A stretch of 64,000 bases of DNA from JAWOLE01 sp035263845 (GCA_035263845.1 DATFQY010000056.1:1-64000); one strand, 5' to 3'. Positions 1 to 8,151 are shown, counted from the stretch's first letter. The notes: a model not told the origin generated them from the letters alone. Numbers and translations: made by a program.

Positions 1-268
1 CGCTCTCCGGCCGAGGCCGAAGGTGACCTCGACCGTGGTGGTGCTGACGCCGGCGAGCCCGGCGCTCGATGCGGCCGCGAGGGATCGGGCCGTCGCGCTG
101 GCCTCGCTCGGGTTCCGTGCGCGGCGCAAGACGCTGGCCAACGCGCTCGCCTCCGAGGGCGGCCGCGCCCGGTGGGAGAGGGCCCTCGAGGCGATCGGGA
201 AGGGCCGCGCCGCGAGGGCCGAGGAGCTTTCCCTCGAGGACTACCGGAAGCTGGCGGGAATCGGATGA
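1..268 (+). CDS. rsmA: 16S rRNA dimethyladenosine transferase, C-terminal fragment (cut by window edge)
   Basis: Only the 3' end is present; the reading frame (base 2 onward) is open to the left edge. The visible protein begins with RPRPKVTSTVVVL, matching the 'PxPKVxSxVV' stretch after the catalytic domain of KsgA/RsmA enzymes, and continues with the small helical C-terminal domain (FRARRKTLANAL, then a RAEELSLEDYRKLA end). RsmA dimethylates two adjacent adenines near the 3' end of 16S rRNA. The catalytic half lies outside the window, so activity cannot be judged. Its TGA stop overlaps the start of the RNase J gene in an ATGA junction, suggesting translational coupling of two RNA-processing genes. 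Confidence 0.85.
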   Translation, partial: ALRPRPKVTSTVVVLTPASPALDAAARDRAVALASLGFRARRKTLANALASEGGRARWERALEAIGKGRAARAEELSLEDYRKLAGIG

Positions 269-1890
269 GCGCTCCTCTCGAGATTGTCCCGCTCGGAGGG
301 CTCGGCGAGTTCGGCCGCAACCTCATGTGGTTGAAGTGCGGCGAGTCGAGCCTTCTCGTGGACGTCGGCGTTTCGTTCCCGGACGAGACGTTTCCGGGGA
401 TCGACCGGATCGCCCCCGACCTCTCCGCGCTGGAAGGCGCCCGGATCGACGCGGTGCTCCTCACCCACGGCCACGAGGACCACATCGGCGCGCTGCCGCT
501 CCTGCGGGAAGTCTCCCATGCTCCCGTTTACGGCTTCCCGTTCACGCTCGCGCTGGCCCGGCGGCGGCTGGAGGAGGCGGACGCGCCCGTCGACGGGCTC
601 CACGAGATGAGCCCGCGGGAGGAAGCCCGCGCCGGCGAGTTTCGCTTCACGTTCTTTCGCGTTTCCCACTCGGTGCCCGACTCGGCGGCGATCCTGATCG
701 AGGCGGGGGGCCGGCGGATCCTCCACTCCGGCGACTTCAAGCTGGATCCGGACCCGCCCGACGGGGAGACGACTGACCACGAAGGCATCGCGGCCGCGGC
801 CGAGGCCGGAATCGACCTCGCGCTCGTGGACTCGACCAACGCCGAGCGTCCGGGCCGCGCCGAGTCCGAGCGCCTCGCCGGGACCGGGCTGGCTGCGGCG
901 TTCGCCCAGGCCCCGCGCCGGATCATCCTGACGACCTTTTCGAGCCACGTCGCCCGCATCTCCCAGTCGCTGGAGGCGGGCTTCCGCTTGCGCCGCAGCG
1001 CGGCCTTCCTGGGCCGCAGCATCCGGGCGGTCGTGGAGATCGCCCAGCGGTTTCGCCGGCTCTCGCTCCCCTCGGGAGGCGTCGTTTCCGCCCAGGATCT
1101 CGCCACGTTTCCGCGGGAACGGATCCTCTGCTTCATCTCGGGAAGCCAGGGCGAGCCGTATTCGGCGCTCTACCGTCTCGCGCTCGACGAGCACGCGGAC
1201 CTCCGGATCCTGCCCGAGGACCTCGTCATCTTCTCCGCGCGCACGATCCCGGGCCACGAACGCTCGGTCAACCGGGTCACCGACCACCTCGTGCGCCGCG
1301 GCGCGCGGGTGCTGCGCGAGGCGGACCCTCCCGTGCACGTCTCGGGCCACGCTCACCGCGAGGACATCGCCGACTGGTTGAAGCTCGTCCGGCCCCGGGC
1401 GGTGCTCCCCGTTCACGGAGAGCGCAGGATGCTCGTGGCGGCGGCGGACGTCGCGCGGCAGGCGGGCGTCCCGGCGGACCGGATCCCGCTTCTCGACAAC
1501 GGCGACCGGCTGACGCTGTCGGACGACGGGCTCTCGATCCAGCGCGGCGCGGCCCCGGCCGGGCGGATCTACCTCGATGCGCGGCCCGAGCTCGTCGAGG
1601 CGGCGGTGGTGCGCGACCGGCGGCAGCTCGCCGAGGAGGGGTTCGTCGTCGTGTTCGTTCCCTCGGACACGCGCTCGGGCGAGATCACGGTGGTGTCGCG
1701 GGGCGTGGCGCTGGCCGAGGAGGAGATCGCCGAGGAGGTGCGCCGGGCCGCGCGGGCCGTTCTGACCCGCGCGACGCCGGAAGAGCGCGCCGACCCCGAA
1801 TGGGTGCGGGCGGAGATCGCCCTGGCCGCCAAGCGCGCCTGCCGCCGGGCCTTCGACCTGCGCCCGGTCATCGTCCCGGTGATCGCCTGA
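265..1890 (+). CDS. rnj: Ribonuclease J (metallo-beta-lactamase/beta-CASP family)
   Basis: A 541-residue protein, close to the usual 550 for RNase J, an exo- and endoribonuclease of mRNA decay and rRNA maturation. The N-terminal metallo-beta-lactamase fold shows the metal site THGHEDHIGALP (HxHxDH) and later SHSVPDS and HSGDFK. The beta-CASP region contains TTFSSHVARI, and HVSGHAHREDI plus LPVHGERRML supply the further histidines. The ATG at 265 is chosen because it makes an ATGA overlap with the preceding rsmA stop and begins directly with the family sequence LEIVPLGGLGEFGRN; an earlier in-frame start at 172 would lie inside rsmA. Substrates in this organism are unknown. Confidence 0.93.
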   Translation: MSAPLEIVPLGGLGEFGRNLMWLKCGESSLLVDVGVSFPDETFPGIDRIAPDLSALEGARIDAVLLTHGHEDHIGALPLLREVSHAPVYGFPFTLALARRRLEEADAPVDGLHEMSPREEARAGEFRFTFFRVSHSVPDSAAILIEAGGRRILHSGDFKLDPDPPDGETTDHEGIAAAAEAGIDLALVDSTNAERPGRAESERLAGTGLAAAFAQAPRRIILTTFSSHVARISQSLEAGFRLRRSAAFLGRSIRAVVEIAQRFRRLSLPSGGVVSAQDLATFPRERILCFISGSQGEPYSALYRLALDEHADLRILPEDLVIFSARTIPGHERSVNRVTDHLVRRGARVLREADPPVHVSGHAHREDIADWLKLVRPRAVLPVHGERRMLVAAADVARQAGVPADRIPLLDNGDRLTLSDDGLSIQRGAAPAGRIYLDARPELVEAAVVRDRRQLAEEGFVVVFVPSDTRSGEITVVSRGVALAEEEIAEEVRRAARAVLTRATPEERADPEWVRAEIALAAKRACRRAFDLRPVIVPVIA

Positions 1891-1929
1891 AATCCGATCG
1901 ATTCGTGGGCCCGTAAGGGTGCTAGAGTT

Positions 1930-1945
1930 CCTCGAGATTTCGAGG
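1930..1945. promoter_or_regulatory. 6-bp inverted repeat upstream of the globin gene
   Basis: CCTCGA-GATT-TCGAGG is a perfect 6-bp inverted repeat with a 4-base spacer, 28 bases before the globin ATG and 40 bases after the RNase J stop. It could be a weak terminator for the RNase J unit (there is no T tract) or an operator for the globin gene. Neither role can be shown from sequence. Confidence 0.25.
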
Positions 1946-1973
1946 GCGGACAAAACTTAATTGGAGGGGCGAC

Positions 1974-2435
1974 ATGAGGAAGAAGTCTGTTCTAGGTCTG
2001 GCCGGGCTCCTGTTGGTGTCTTTCTCGATGGTGGCGCAGAACGCCAGCAAGTCGGCGTCGTCGAGCGGCCCCACGCTCTACAAGCGTCTCGGGGGGTACG
2101 ACGCGATCGCGGCGGTCTCGGACGATTTCATAGGGCGGATGGCCGCGGACAAACAGCTGCAGCGCTTCCTGGTCGGTCTGAGCGACAACTCGAAAGGACA
2201 CCTGAGGCAGCTTGTCGTGGACCAGCTCTGCGCGGCGACCGGCGGCCCCTGCATCTACATCGGGCGTGACATGAAGACGGCGCACAAGGGACTGGGAATC
2301 ACCGGCTCCGACTGGGACCTCGCCGTCAAGTATCTGGTGGAGTCGTTGGACAAGTTCAAGGTTCCGGAGAAGGAGAAGTCCGAGCTGCTCACGATCGCCG
2401 GCTCGCTCAAGGGCGACATCGTCGAGAAGCCGTAA
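1974..2435 (+). CDS. Exported group I truncated hemoglobin
   Basis: A 153-residue protein. Residues 1-21 form a signal peptide (MRKK, then a hydrophobic stretch ending MVAQ), followed by a Ser-rich spacer and a truncated globin of about 115 residues (LYKRLGGYDAI to GDIVEKP). The proximal heme histidine is His104 in KTAHKGLGIT, and GGPCIYIGRDM is the EF-loop signature of group I globins. Group I truncated hemoglobins bind O2 and NO and are usually cytosolic, so the signal peptide is unusual. By hand alignment to Mycobacterium TrHbN, the B10 tyrosine is Ile53 and the E11 glutamine is Val81, giving a nonpolar distal pocket. A good ribosome site (GGAGGGG) precedes the ATG. Apparently monocistronic. 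Confidence 0.88.
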   Translation: MRKKSVLGLAGLLLVSFSMVAQNASKSASSSGPTLYKRLGGYDAIAAVSDDFIGRMAADKQLQRFLVGLSDNSKGHLRQLVVDQLCAATGGPCIYIGRDMKTAHKGLGITGSDWDLAVKYLVESLDKFKVPEKEKSELLTIAGSLKGDIVEKP

Positions 2436-2451
2436 GCACATTGGGCTGGAG

Positions 2452-2472
2452 GGGCGGGCCTCGCGCCCGCCC
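2452..2472. terminator. Hairpin between convergent genes, possible bidirectional terminator
   Basis: A perfect 8-bp stem, GGGCGGGC-CTCGC-GCCCGCCC, sits 16 bases after the globin stop and 11 bases beyond the end of the opposing gene. The position between converging genes favours a terminator. No T tract follows on either side, so it would be a non-canonical one. Confidence 0.4.
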
Positions 2473-2482
2473 GTCCCTGGTT

Positions 2483-2761
2483 TCACCGCCCCTCGTTCAT
2501 CCTGCGCGCCTGGGCGACGCCCAGCCGGATGACCCCGTACACGACGACGCAACAGAGAAAGTCGATCGCCAGCCCCAGGTCGAACCGCCACGGCTGGTGC
2601 TGCAGCGACGCCGGGAAATCCGGGTAGAGAACCAGGAAATAGATCGCGTTGCCCGCGAGGATCGCCGCCGTGTATTCGACCCACCGGCGAGGGGTCATCC
2701 CGAGAGCGCCCACACCCGCATTCTGTCTTTCGGGAAGGGACCGGGCAATGCCGCCGATCAA
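2483..2761 (-). CDS. Small membrane protein of unknown function
   Basis: A 92-residue protein with two probable membrane helices (AAILAGNAIYFLVLY and DFLCCVVVYGVIRLG) joined by a loop containing FPASLQHQPWRFD, and a basic C-terminus. I recognise no family. The first possible start is TTG at 2761, overlapping the TGA of the upstream gene by two bases. An internal ATG (residue 22, MTPRRWVEYTA) just before the first helix is an equally plausible start, giving about 71 residues. It is the last gene of a four-gene minus-strand unit with the HTH_34 regulator, so its expression probably follows that operon. Confidence 0.55.
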   Translation of the reverse strand: MIGGIARSLPERQNAGVGALGMTPRRWVEYTAAILAGNAIYFLVLYPDFPASLQHQPWRFDLGLAIDFLCCVVVYGVIRLGVAQARRMNEGR

Positions 2762-3408
2762 AGCCCGAAATAGACCTTCCTGTGCAGGAGACTGCTCTCG
2801 TGGCCGATCACGAAGATCTCGATGCCCGGAGCGTCGCCGAGGAAGAGCCGCGGCCGGCGGACGCCTGGAGGCAGGTCGAAGACGAAGGTCGTCGTGTAGG
2901 ACTCGCCGGGGCGCAGCGAGCGGTTGAGCGGGGTCTCCTCCAGCGAGGAGGGCGGGTAGCGGTTCCCATCGTCGTCCAGCGCGTAGACGACTCGGGGATT
3001 GGGCGTCAGCGGAGCATCGCCGCGGAAGGGGGCGATGGTCTTCTCGTCGAACCAGGTCCGGACCGTCGCGATGGTCCGGGCGGGGACGGCCGCGCCTTCG
3101 GCCCTTCTCGCGGACTCCTCCAGCGAGTAGGCGAGGTGGCAGTCGATCTCGCAGAAGTACTTGCGGTCGCCTCTCCCGAGGACCCTCTCGGGGCTGGCCA
3201 GCGAGACGGCGACCAGGGTCCCCAGGTAGAGGGCCGCGGCGCAGGCCGCCGTGATCGCCGCCTTTCCCGCCAGGCGCCGCTTGCCGTGTGCGAACGCCAC
3301 GATCGAAGCGATCCCGAGCGCCGCGAGAACGAACGCCGTGCCGAGAAACGCCAGCACCGCGACGGCGGACGGAACCGGGAGCTCCGGGACGAAGTAACTT
3401 TGCGTCAT
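2758..3408 (-). CDS. Membrane-anchored protein of unknown function
   Basis: A 216-residue protein. Two N-terminal hydrophobic helices (about residues 14-40 and 51-71) are followed by a soluble region, presumably extracytoplasmic, containing KYFCEIDCHLAYSLE, a Cys-rich segment that might bind metal or form a disulfide, and an IVAF/FVFDLPPG beta-rich domain ending IFVIGHESSLLHRKVYF. I do not recognise the family. The ATG at 3408 is chosen because GGAG lies 9 bases upstream; a TTG at 3423 is less likely. It follows the HTH_34 regulator by 22 bases and overlaps the next gene, so it belongs to the same operon. Confidence 0.65.
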   Translation of the reverse strand: MTQSYFVPELPVPSAVAVLAFLGTAFVLAALGIASIVAFAHGKRRLAGKAAITAACAAALYLGTLVAVSLASPERVLGRGDRKYFCEIDCHLAYSLEESARRAEGAAVPARTIATVRTWFDEKTIAPFRGDAPLTPNPRVVYALDDDGNRYPPSSLEETPLNRSLRPGESYTTTFVFDLPPGVRRPRLFLGDAPGIEIFVIGHESSLLHRKVYFGL

Positions 3409-3430
3409 AAAGTAGCGCTCCAAAATTTTT

Positions 3431-3796
3431 TCAGCGGATCCTTCCGCGGCCGACCAGCGCCGCGAGATGGGCCACGTACTTCTCGAAAGCGCGCTTGCCT
3501 TCCGCCGTGAGCCGGTACTCGGTCTTCGGCAGCCGTCCCTCGAAGGACTTAGCGCACGCCAGGTAGCCGGCCTCTTCGAGCTTCCTCGCGTGGACCGACA
3601 GGTTGCCGTCGGTCGTCCCGAGGAGACCCTTCAGCTCATTGAAGGACAGCTTCTCGTTCACCGCGAGCGTGGAGACGATCGCGAGGCGTACCCGTTCGTG
3701 GATGACGCGGTCCAGGTCCGGGAGCGCTTTGCGGGCGGGAGGCCCCGCCGCGCCGGGTTTTGGGGCGTGCGACTTCTCGGCGAGGCTCCGGGCCAT
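3431..3796 (-). CDS. Winged-helix transcriptional regulator (HTH_34 type, MarR/ArsR-like)
   Basis: A 121-residue protein. After a basic Pro/Ala-rich N-terminus, residues about 27-110 match the winged-helix domain Pfam calls HTH_34: LDRVIHERVRLAIVSTL, then the recognition region LKGLLGTTDGNLSVHARKLEEAGYL, and the wing with TEYRLTAEGKRAFEKYV. Family members are small dimeric regulators commonly encoded beside membrane proteins they probably control. Here it starts 4 bases after a multi-pass membrane protein gene and precedes two more membrane proteins, suggesting autoregulation of the four-gene unit. No ligand-binding domain is visible. Confidence 0.85.
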   Translation of the reverse strand: MARSLAEKSHAPKPGAAGPPARKALPDLDRVIHERVRLAIVSTLAVNEKLSFNELKGLLGTTDGNLSVHARKLEEAGYLACAKSFEGRLPKTEYRLTAEGKRAFEKYVAHLAALVGRGRIR

Positions 3797-3800
3797 GCGG

Positions 3801-4409
3801 TCAGCCTCCGTACCTGCGGGCGATCAGGACGCCGAAGACGATCTGGAGAACCCCGAACCCCGCCGCGAGGAAGGCGGTTCCCCAGGACGGCGGGCAGAAG
3901 AGGCAGATCGCCCCAAGCAGCATGAACCCGATTCCCATCACGGGCACGATGCGGACCGAGAAAGCGCCGCCGGCCACGACGGCGGTGCCGTAGAGGAGGA
4001 GCCAGATCCCCGGCAGGAGGGCCGTTTGGCCTGCGCGCTGGAGCGCCAGCGTCGTCAGCGCCCCGGCGGCGAGCGGCGGGGAGAGCGTCAGCAGGAACCG
4101 CCGCGCCGGACCGGCGAAGAGAGGGATGCCGAAACGCCGCGCCTTGGCCGTGATGGTCCAGGCCCCGATGGCGACCGCCAGGAACGCCTCCGCGAGCCAG
4201 ATGCCCAGCCACTCGTCGGCGCTCTTCGCCTTCGTGGAAATCCCGGCGGCGGTCAGTGCGCTCACTCCCATGACCGCGCCTCCCCACCCCGGGACCGCGG
4301 TGAAGGAGGAGGCGCGCTCCATTGTTTCGCGGATGAACCGGAGGTTGTCGATCGCGCGCGAGCCTAGCTCCGCGGGATCGGGGACGGATCTTAGCGGCCG
4401 CTTCTCCAC
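3801..4409 (-). CDS. Multi-pass membrane protein paired with the HTH_34 regulator
   Basis: A 202-residue protein with an amphipathic N-terminus (NLRFIRETMERASSFTAVPGWGG) and about six hydrophobic helices. No catalytic motif is seen. Proteins of this shape, with the 'IRETMERA..FTAVPGWGG' start, are recurrent neighbours of HTH_34 regulators in Acidobacteriota and relatives, to my recollection, but lack an assigned function. It starts at a GTG (4409) and is the first gene of the minus-strand unit 4409-2483, so the promoter should lie in the short space between 4410 and 4469. Confidence 0.7.
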   Translation of the reverse strand: MEKRPLRSVPDPAELGSRAIDNLRFIRETMERASSFTAVPGWGGAVMGVSALTAAGISTKAKSADEWLGIWLAEAFLAVAIGAWTITAKARRFGIPLFAGPARRFLLTLSPPLAAGALTTLALQRAGQTALLPGIWLLLYGTAVVAGGAFSVRIVPVMGIGFMLLGAICLFCPPSWGTAFLAAGFGVLQIVFGVLIARRYGG

Positions 4410-4469
4410 GCGGGAATCGTAGAGAAGGGAAGTCTCTGCGTCAAGTACTTTTCAGTGCAAAGCTTGTCG

Positions 4470-5516
4470 TCAGGGCTTCCCGTCCTCGAAGAGGCCCCAC
4501 TGTTCTCCCGGACGCGAGAAGCCCTGGGATGAGGCCGTTCCCGCGTTTTCCTCTTCGCCGTCGTCCTCGTTAAACCCAAGACGCCGGCACTCGAGATCGA
4601 AAAGAGAGTGGATCGCGTCCCAGCGAGGACCCTGGCCGTGCATCCGCTCGTGAAAGCGGGAGTCGTTGAACCTTCCGCCGCGGACCTGCTGGATCGCGCT
4701 CCAGATCTTGCCGGCCCGCGCGGGGAAGGCCTGCTCGAGCCTTTCCTTGAAGACCGGGAGAGTCTGGCCGGACAGGCGGACGAGCGTCATGAAGGCGCTC
4801 GTGGCCCCGGCCGCGCGGGCCCGTTGAAGGATCGAGGAGATCTGGTTGTCGTTCAGTCCGGGAATCACCGGGGCGACACCGACTCCGGTTCGAATGCCCG
4901 CCTCGGACAGGATCCGGAGGGTCTCGAAACGCTGCGAGGGAGGGCTCGTTCCCGGCTCGATCGCCCTGGACATCTCGTCGTCGCCGATGGGGATGCTCAG
5001 CGACACCGAAACGGAGGTTTCTTTCGACATCCGGGCGAGCAGCTCCGCCTCCCGCCTCACGAGCGCCCCCTTCGTGATGATCGCGACGGGGTTGCGAAAC
5101 TCCGCGCAGACCTCCACGCACTTTCGCGTCAGCTCGTAGACCGCCTCGAGCGGCTGGTAGCAGTCGGTGTTCCCCGAAAAGACGATGACCTCGCCCTTCC
5201 ACGACCTCCGGGAGATCTCCTTCCGCAGCAGCTCCGGAGCGTTGACCTTCACGACGATCTTCCGATCGAAATCCGTCCCAGCCCCGAACCCCAGGTACTC
5301 ATGGCTCGTCCGCGCGTAGCAGTAGGCGCACGCATGAAAACATCCACGGTAGGGATTGACGCTCCAGCGGAAGCCCACGTCGGGGCTTTCGTTTTCGGCG
5401 AGGATCGAGCGAGGCTCCTCTTCGAAGATCTCCAGTCTGGCTTCGGGCGGGTCGCCCAGCCAGTCGACGTAGGTGGATTCCCAGGGGTTCGGAGGGTTGG
5501 AGACGGGTTTGACCAT
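4470..5516 (-). CDS. Radical SAM protein, PA0069 / SplB-like family
   Basis: A 348-residue protein. The radical SAM cluster motif is C59-FHA-C63-AY-C66, within the PYRGCFHACAYCYAR sequence characteristic of the PA0069 branch of the spore-photolyase-like radical SAM family. Later family blocks are FSGNTDCYQPLE, VAIITKGALVRRE and GVGVAPVIPGLND. It binds a 4Fe-4S cluster and SAM; the substrate of this branch is not known, though a relation to DNA photoproduct repair is often suggested. ATG at 5516 (MVKPVSNPPNPWEST) is preferred over a frame extension to 5564 because homology begins there. The region between 5517 and 5596 holds no recognisable gene. Confidence 0.88.
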   Translation of the reverse strand: MVKPVSNPPNPWESTYVDWLGDPPEARLEIFEEEPRSILAENESPDVGFRWSVNPYRGCFHACAYCYARTSHEYLGFGAGTDFDRKIVVKVNAPELLRKEISRRSWKGEVIVFSGNTDCYQPLEAVYELTRKCVEVCAEFRNPVAIITKGALVRREAELLARMSKETSVSVSLSIPIGDDEMSRAIEPGTSPPSQRFETLRILSEAGIRTGVGVAPVIPGLNDNQISSILQRARAAGATSAFMTLVRLSGQTLPVFKERLEQAFPARAGKIWSAIQQVRGGRFNDSRFHERMHGQGPRWDAIHSLFDLECRRLGFNEDDGEEENAGTASSQGFSRPGEQWGLFEDGKP

Positions 5517-5596
5517 GGAGGCGTAAATATAGCGTAAGCGGGCACTCGAGCTATTCCGGCGCAAGTGTCCGTCCCGAGCGAACGCGCGGGATCTAG

Positions 5597-6571
5597 CTAC
5601 CGGAGTCCGGTGGCTTCGCGGACGAGCCGCATGGTTTCCCGGGCCTCGGTGCGGGCCCTTTCGGCGCCCCTGCGGAGGGCGTCCTCGACGATGCTGGGGT
5701 GGCGCTCCAGCTCTTTGCGCCTGGCTCGCGCGGCCGCGAAATGGGCGTCGATCCTGGCGAGGAGCATCTTTTTGACCTCGCCGTAACCCAATCCGCCTTT
5801 TCGGTAGCGAGCCGCGAGCGCCTCCCTCTCGGCGTCGTCCGCGAAGAGGGAGTACAGCGCGAAGAGGTTGTCGTTGTCCGGGTCTTTCTCCGCCTCGACG
5901 GGGGTCGAATCGGTCACGATCCTCATCACGGAGTTCTTCAGCGCCGAGCCCTCGGCGAAGATCTCGATGGTGTTCCCGTAGGACTTGCTCATCTTCTTGC
6001 CGTCAAGGCCCGGGACGGTCGGAGCCTTGTCGAGGCGAGCCTCGGGAAGCGGAAAGACCCGCGAGTAGGTCGTGTTGAAGGAGCCGGCCATGTCGCGGGT
6101 CATCTCGATGTGCTGGACCTGGTCCTGGCCGACCGGAACCACGTTGGAGCGGTAGATCAGGATGTCGGCCGCCATCAGGACCGGGTAGAAGAAGAGGCCC
6201 GCGCTGGGAGAGATGCCCTTGGCGATCTTGTCCTTGTAGGAATGGGCGCGCTCGAGAAGCCCCATGCCCGTGACCGTCGAAAGGATCCAGGCCAGCTCCG
6301 TGACCTCCGGGATGTCCGACTGGCGGAAGAACGCCGTCCGCTCCGGGTCCAGGCCCAGCGCCAGGTAATCGAGAGCGACGGCGCGGACGTTCTCGGAGAG
6401 CTCCCGGCGGTCCTGGATCGTCGTCAGCGCGTGGTAGTCGGCGATGAAGTAGAAGCACTCGCCCTCGTCCTGGAGCCCGATGTGCTGGCGGATCGCGCCG
6501 AAGTAGTTCCCGAGGTGGAGCTTCCCCGAGGGCTGGACGCCCGAGAGGATGCGGGGGCGGCGTGGGGTCAT
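5597..6571 (-). CDS. trpS: Tryptophanyl-tRNA synthetase
   Basis: A 324-residue class I aminoacyl-tRNA synthetase, the usual length for bacterial TrpS. The HIGH-equivalent is HLGN at residues 19-22 (SGVQPSGKLHLGNYFGA), the KMSKS loop is at 193-197, and the family blocks IADYHALT and GQDQVQHIEMTRD are intact. It charges tRNA-Trp in the cytoplasm. The frame is open upstream to 6736, but that extension runs through a heptanucleotide repeat and lacks homology, so ATG 6571 is taken as the start. It diverges from the metallo-beta-lactamase-fold gene, and the 85-base intergenic space contains the repeat at 6593-6613. Confidence 0.96.
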   Translation of the reverse strand: MTPRRPRILSGVQPSGKLHLGNYFGAIRQHIGLQDEGECFYFIADYHALTTIQDRRELSENVRAVALDYLALGLDPERTAFFRQSDIPEVTELAWILSTVTGMGLLERAHSYKDKIAKGISPSAGLFFYPVLMAADILIYRSNVVPVGQDQVQHIEMTRDMAGSFNTTYSRVFPLPEARLDKAPTVPGLDGKKMSKSYGNTIEIFAEGSALKNSVMRIVTDSTPVEAEKDPDNDNLFALYSLFADDAEREALAARYRKGGLGYGEVKKMLLARIDAHFAAARARRKELERHPSIVEDALRRGAERARTEARETMRLVREATGLR

Positions 6572-6592
6572 GCGGCAGGATTGTACGGGGAG

Positions 6593-6623
6593 ATTTGTGA
6601 TTTGTGATTTGTGATCAGGGCTG
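6593..6623. repeat. Heptanucleotide tandem repeat, TTTGTGA family (single arm)
   Basis: Three tandem copies of ATTTGTG (6593-6613) are followed by ATCAGGGCTG. The same repeat and flank recur at 24258-24281, where they form one arm of an inverted repeat. It lies between divergent trpS and the metallo-beta-lactamase-fold gene and so within both leader regions. Confidence 0.8.
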
Positions 6624-6656
6624 TAAAGTTCGCCCACCAGAAAATCAGGAGGGGAG

Positions 6657-7679
6657 ATGAGAAGGATTCGGTTCGCCACCGCGCTTGTTCTCTCGATGTC
6701 GGCCATCGCGATTTCCGTCTCGGCGAGGCAGGCCACGCCGGCCCCGAAGGGGACCCCGTCGCCGGCGGCGGAGCATCACGAACGCTCGCCCCAGGACATC
6801 TTCAAGGTCTACCCGCTCGGAGGCGGCGTCCACGCCCTCTTCGGACGGGGCGGCAACGTCGGCTTCTTCGTCGGGCCCGACGCCGTCCTCGTCATCGACT
6901 CCGAGTTCAAGGACATCGCCCCGGGCATCGTCGAGCAGATCAAGAAAGTCTCCGACAAGCCGATCAAGTTCCTCCTGAACACCCACCACCACGGCGACCA
7001 TGTCGGAGGCAACGAGGTCTTCAAGCAGTTCGCGATGATCGTGGCCCACGACAACGTCCGCAAGCGGATGCTCTCGTCGCCCACCGACATCCAGCGGGAC
7101 TACCCGGCGATGATCGAGTCGGCGAAGAAGGCCGGCAACGAGCAGATGGTCAAAGCCCTCACCGAACAGCTCGAGTGGGCGAGGAAGGTCCGGATCGAGG
7201 AGATCCCGGCGCCGATCATGACGTACGACTCGGAGCTGAGGATCTACATGGGAGACGAGACGATCCAGGTCTGGCACCTGCCTCCCGCGCACACCGACGG
7301 CGACAGCGTCATCTATTTCGAGAAGGCGAAGGTCCTCCACATGGGGGACGACCTCTTCAACAAAGTCATCCCCTTCATCGACGTCAAGAGCGGCGGCTCG
7401 GTGAAGGGCTATCTCGCGGCGCTGGACAAGGTCCTGGCGAAGGTCCCGGCCGACGCGAAGGTCATCCCGGGGCACGGCGAGGTCACCGACATCGCGGGGA
7501 TCAAGGCCTTCCGGCAGTACATCGCGGACGTCCTCGACGCCGCCCAGAAGGCGAAATCCGCCGGCAAGTCGAAAGAGGACTTCCTCAAGGACGTGGACCT
7601 GCCGGCCTACAAGGACTACGGCGGCTACAAGGACCGCTTCAAGGCGAACGCCGGCTCCGCCTACGACGAAGTACGCTAG
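6657..7679 (+). CDS. Exported metallo-beta-lactamase-fold hydrolase
   Basis: A 340-residue protein with a signal peptide (MRRIRFATALVLSMSAIAIS, cleavage probably after VSA). The metal site is NTHHHGDHVGG, i.e. His100, His102, Asp104 and His105, with further ligands in PPAHTDGDS, HMGDDLF and IPGHGEV. The full ligand set indicates a catalytically competent di-metal hydrolase in the periplasm. Substrate is unknown: it resembles the broad class annotated 'MBL fold metallo-hydrolase' or cyclase-like and lacks evidence of being a beta-lactamase. A strong ribosome site (AGGAGGGG) precedes the ATG. It converges on the arsC-like gene with a 4-base stop overlap (CTAG). Confidence 0.88.
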   Translation: MRRIRFATALVLSMSAIAISVSARQATPAPKGTPSPAAEHHERSPQDIFKVYPLGGGVHALFGRGGNVGFFVGPDAVLVIDSEFKDIAPGIVEQIKKVSDKPIKFLLNTHHHGDHVGGNEVFKQFAMIVAHDNVRKRMLSSPTDIQRDYPAMIESAKKAGNEQMVKALTEQLEWARKVRIEEIPAPIMTYDSELRIYMGDETIQVWHLPPAHTDGDSVIYFEKAKVLHMGDDLFNKVIPFIDVKSGGSVKGYLAALDKVLAKVPADAKVIPGHGEVTDIAGIKAFRQYIADVLDAAQKAKSAGKSKEDFLKDVDLPAYKDYGGYKDRFKANAGSAYDEVR

Positions 7680-8095
7680 AGAGACTCGACCAGGGCGTCG
7701 ATTCTCTTTCGCAGGTCGTCCCGCGTCTCGACGAACCGTTCGTAGCGGCGGACCGGGTCCGGCTCGAAGGACGGATCCTCGATGGTCCAGTGATCGATCC
7801 GTTTAGCGCTGGGCCAGACCGGGCAGTCCTGGGCGGCGGAGTCGCAGACGGTGATGACCGCGTCGAGCTCCTCGTCGAGGAACTCCCTGGCGTCCTTCGA
7901 GCGAGCGCCGGCGATGTCGGACCCGAGCTCGGCCATGACCGTCACGGCGAGGGAGTGAACGCCGAACGCCGGACGGGACCCGGCGGAGACGGCGTCGAGA
8001 ACGTCGGAGTGGTCCAGCCGGGCCAGCGCCTCGGCGATCTGGCTTCGCGCCGCGTTGCCGGTGCAGAGGAAGAGGACACGTTTCTTTCCGGTCAC
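7676..8095 (-). CDS. arsC: ArsC-type low-molecular-weight phosphatase family arsenate reductase
   Basis: A 139-residue protein with the LMW-phosphatase P-loop C11-TGNAAR-S (CX5RS) near the N-terminus and the redox pair Cys84 and Cys91 in VCDSAAQDCPVW. These three cysteines are the catalytic and shuttle cysteines of thioredoxin-coupled arsenate reductases of the Staphylococcus pI258 type, so reduction of arsenate to arsenite is likely. No arsenite exporter, ArsR regulator or other ars gene is adjacent, so it stands alone here. GTG start at 8095. A dispersed repeat element lies just upstream (8108-8151). Confidence 0.9.
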   Translation of the reverse strand: MTGKKRVLFLCTGNAARSQIAEALARLDHSDVLDAVSAGSRPAFGVHSLAVTVMAELGSDIAGARSKDAREFLDEELDAVITVCDSAAQDCPVWPSAKRIDHWTIEDPSFEPDPVRRYERFVETRDDLRKRIDALVESL

Positions 8096-8107
8096 CCCGG
8101 GAACGTA

Positions 8108-8151
8108 GCACGACGGGGGTAGGTCCTTCGCTTCGCTCAGGATGACAAGGG
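8108..8151. repeat. Dispersed CCTTGTCATCCTGAG-family element, copy 1
   Basis: The 44 bases starting GCACGACGGGGGTAG and ending CAGGATGACAAGGG match 29496-29539 with one mismatch. The element lies between the divergent arsC-like gene and ftsK. See also the copies at 14333, 29446, 42720 and 58918. Confidence 0.85.
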
